Positions 62,844 through 64,000 of a stretch of DNA of 64,000 nt are shown here, piece after piece (within the stretch, counting starts at the first letter, position 1; every line of letters starts with the position of its first letter). Position numbers and translations under genes: made by a program. This DNA comes from DASRLE01 sp963825315 (GTDB lineage Bacteria; Verrucomicrobiota; Verrucomicrobiia; Limisphaerales; Palsa-1400). The notes under the pieces were generated by a model. That model worked only from the letters and a program-made list of their open reading frames with translations, was not told where the DNA came from and did not search any database. The stretch lies in NCBI GenBank assembly GCA_963825315.1, contig CAWGST010000002.1:248001-312000 (forward strand). Reading direction: 5' to 3'.

Positions 62844-63345
62844 TCAAGCCGCCGGCAATAGGGCTTCTTCCGGCGCGGCCTCCGTCACTGCCGCAAGATG
62901 CGGCCTTTGCCGCGTCATTTTCCGGCGGCGCGGCAGCACTATGGCGGGGCAGGGAGATGCGTCGATTATTTTTTGTGTCGTGCCCAGGCGCAAAAGCTGT
63001 TTCCAGGTGCGGCGTTCCGGACCCGACAGAATAATAAGGTCGGATGATTCCGCCTTCGCTTCGGCCACTATTTCTTCATGCGGCAGCGCCCACGCGCACG
63101 ACAATGCGCGCCGCCCGATCCGTTCCAAAGAAGAACCGGGCCAGTTTCCGCAAAGCCGCTTCGCTTTCCATGCACAATTCGTCATAAATTCGCCGTCCGG
63201 GCGAAACAATGTTTAAATTCAGCACGTAAAGCAACGTCACGCAAACCGGAGAGTCAGCGGCCATATTTCGCGCGAAAACCAGGGCATCGCACGGGCTGCG
63301 CATCAAATCCAGCGGTATCAGAATATGTTTAATGTTCATTTTCAT
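62844..63345 (-). CDS. Universal stress protein (one frame break)
   Basis: About 166 aa after mending. First frame, from ATG 63345: MNIKHILIPLDLMRSPCDAL then VTLLYVLNLN. Second frame: PHEEIVAEAKAESSDLIILSG then TQKIIDASPCPAIVLPRR. An extra base near 63086-63090 (GTGGGCGCTGCC where VGLPHEEI is expected) separates them. Single USP domain of the UspA type; nucleotide-binding loop partly present. Divergent from the PII gene. Confidence 0.82.
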
Positions 63346-63599
63346 TGGGTTCCCTTTTCATTTCTTCTCACGACCCAAATTTAGGTCTCCTTCGCGGGGA
63401 AGCGTTAATAAAAACAAGTGTCTTCCACGTAAAAAACTCGTTAAGGGGCGCGCCAGCGAGTGGTGATTAAAAAACCAGCGGTTTTTGTTCACCCTGAGCA
63501 TAAATCAACATCTTTTTTTTGCCGCAATAATTTCTCATTCGCTGTATCTTGTTGAGATCAGGCGTTTTATGTGAGGTGTTCAAATTTCCGGCTGTCTGG

Positions 63600-63616
63600 T
63601 GGCATATCTACTGCTT
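63600..63616 (+). promoter_or_regulatory. Sigma-54-type promoter of the PII gene
   Basis: TGGCATATCTACTGCTT: GG and GC are separated by exactly 10 nt, and both halves match TGGCA and TGCT of the -24/-12 consensus. Predicted start about 63626, giving an 86-nt leader to the ATG. Fits nitrogen control by an NtrC-type activator. Confidence 0.55.
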
Positions 63617-63692
63617 GACTCTTGGTTGGTCTCGTTTACTGCTTGACTCCTGGATGGACTCGTTTACTGCTTGACTGCTAATTGGGTTCATT
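63609..63692. repeat. Three 28-bp direct repeats in the PII leader
   Basis: TACTGCTTGACT at 63609, 63637 and 63665, each followed by a similar TGG-rich spacer ending CTCGTT. The first overlaps the -12 box. May be an activator array or a slipped duplication. Confidence 0.8.
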
Positions 63693-63711
63693 CAGAGTTG
63701 GAGCAAAAAAA

Positions 63712-64000
63712 ATGAAGAAAATCGAAGCGATTATAAAACCCTTCAAATTGGAAGAGGTTAAAGATGCGTTGAGTGAAATTGGAATCGAAGGCATGACGGT
63801 CAGCGAGGTCAAGGGGTTTGGCCGGCAAAAGGGCCACACGGAAATTTACAGGGGAAGCGAATACAAGGTGGATTTCCTGCCCAAGATCAAGATCGAGATT
63901 GTCCTTCCAGACAACCGGGTCGAGGCTGCGGTGGCCGCCATTGTCGGGGCGGCAAAGACCGGCAAGATTGGCGACGGGAAGGTTTTCGTGGCCAACGTTG
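63712..64000 (+). CDS. glnB: PII nitrogen regulatory protein, partial at window edge
   Basis: 96 codons to the edge; the family is 112 aa. MKKIEAIIKPFKLEEVKDAL, TVSEVKGFGRQKGHTEIYRG, YKVDFLPKIKIEIV and the ATP site TGKIGDGKVFV. The T-loop Tyr that is uridylylated is in EIYRGSEYKV. It senses 2-oxoglutarate and ATP/ADP and blocks Amt when nitrogen is plentiful. GlnB versus GlnK cannot be settled here. GGAG 8 nt before ATG. Confidence 0.92.
   Translation, partial: MKKIEAIIKPFKLEEVKDALSEIGIEGMTVSEVKGFGRQKGHTEIYRGSEYKVDFLPKIKIEIVLPDNRVEAAVAAIVGAAKTGKIGDGKVFVANV

Larger units (their letters stand above)
63346..63711. other. Divergent region between USP and PII gene
   Basis: 366 bp. Contains an AAAAACC/GGTTTTT hairpin (63470-63486), the sigma-54-like promoter (63600-63616) and three 28-bp repeats (63609-63692). 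GGAG at 63700-63703 serves the PII start. Confidence 0.6.

Overview
The window is typical of a Verrucomicrobiota chromosome, probably the Pedosphaera/Limisphaera side of the phylum. The main clue is a complete Verru_Chthon cassette (proteins A, B, C, D) behind a prepilin-type pilin. Further clues are Asn/Thr-rich pseudopilins, many dispersed palindromic repeats and a GC-rich, heavily minus-strand gene layout. I see no rRNA, tRNA or CRISPR array. Seven single-base frame breaks and one in-frame amber codon lie in otherwise well-conserved genes. That looks like either a draft or long-read assembly with residual indels or several recent pseudogenes.

Region by region. 1-6.8 kb: a minus-strand unit running BrnT-like toxin, CopG/BrnA-like antitoxin, GspG-like pilin, then cassette proteins D, B, C and A, with overlaps or gaps of a few bases; A runs off the left edge. 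The order resembles gspG-H-I-J-K, and the pseudopilin leaders carry in-frame copies of dispersed repeats. 6.9-12.6 kb: trehalose metabolism, otsA-otsB fusion then treS-maltokinase fusion. 13.0-18.8 kb: two small lipoproteins, a YlbF-like protein, a POT peptide transporter, an EcsC protein, CutA and a ClpX paralogue without the zinc domain. 19.1-22.6 kb: an SNF2-type helicase coupled to an unassigned coiled-coil protein. 23.1-27.5 kb: a Weimberg-type sugar-acid route (FAH-family dehydratase, aldehyde dehydrogenase, divergent YjhG/YagF-type dehydratase). 27.5-37.9 kb: aryl-CoA metabolism (two thioesterases, two PaaK ligases, two ACT proteins, indolepyruvate oxidoreductase A/B, an OxlT-like carrier), interrupted by a repeat-rich stretch with a YafQ-RelB type toxin-antitoxin pair.

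38-49 kb: BRO antirepressor-like protein, M14-type deacylase, a relaxase remnant, NDH-2 with DUF488, then a divergent TetR-cupin-hemerythrin-methyltransferase-DUF2024 set in which the hemerythrin gene is split by an IS630 element, and a 2-oxoacid:ferredoxin oxidoreductase. 49.6-54.0 kb: an insertion-sequence nest in which a 143-bp MITE, an IS701-family element, an IS1182-family element (itself hit by a second IS630 copy) and an inverted MITE copy are joined by CTAG tetranucleotides. 54-64 kb: a secreted subtilase with an STN domain, then a nitrogen-flavoured cluster: APC permease-USP fusion, ammonium transporter, PP2C-Ser/Thr kinase fusion, a second APC permease, a USP, and a PII gene with a sigma-54-like promoter at the right edge.

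The most unusual points are the repeat-derived leaders of the pseudopilins, the toxin-antitoxin pair physically coupled to the pilin operon, the phosphatase-kinase gene coupled to amt, and the CTAG-chained insertion nest.
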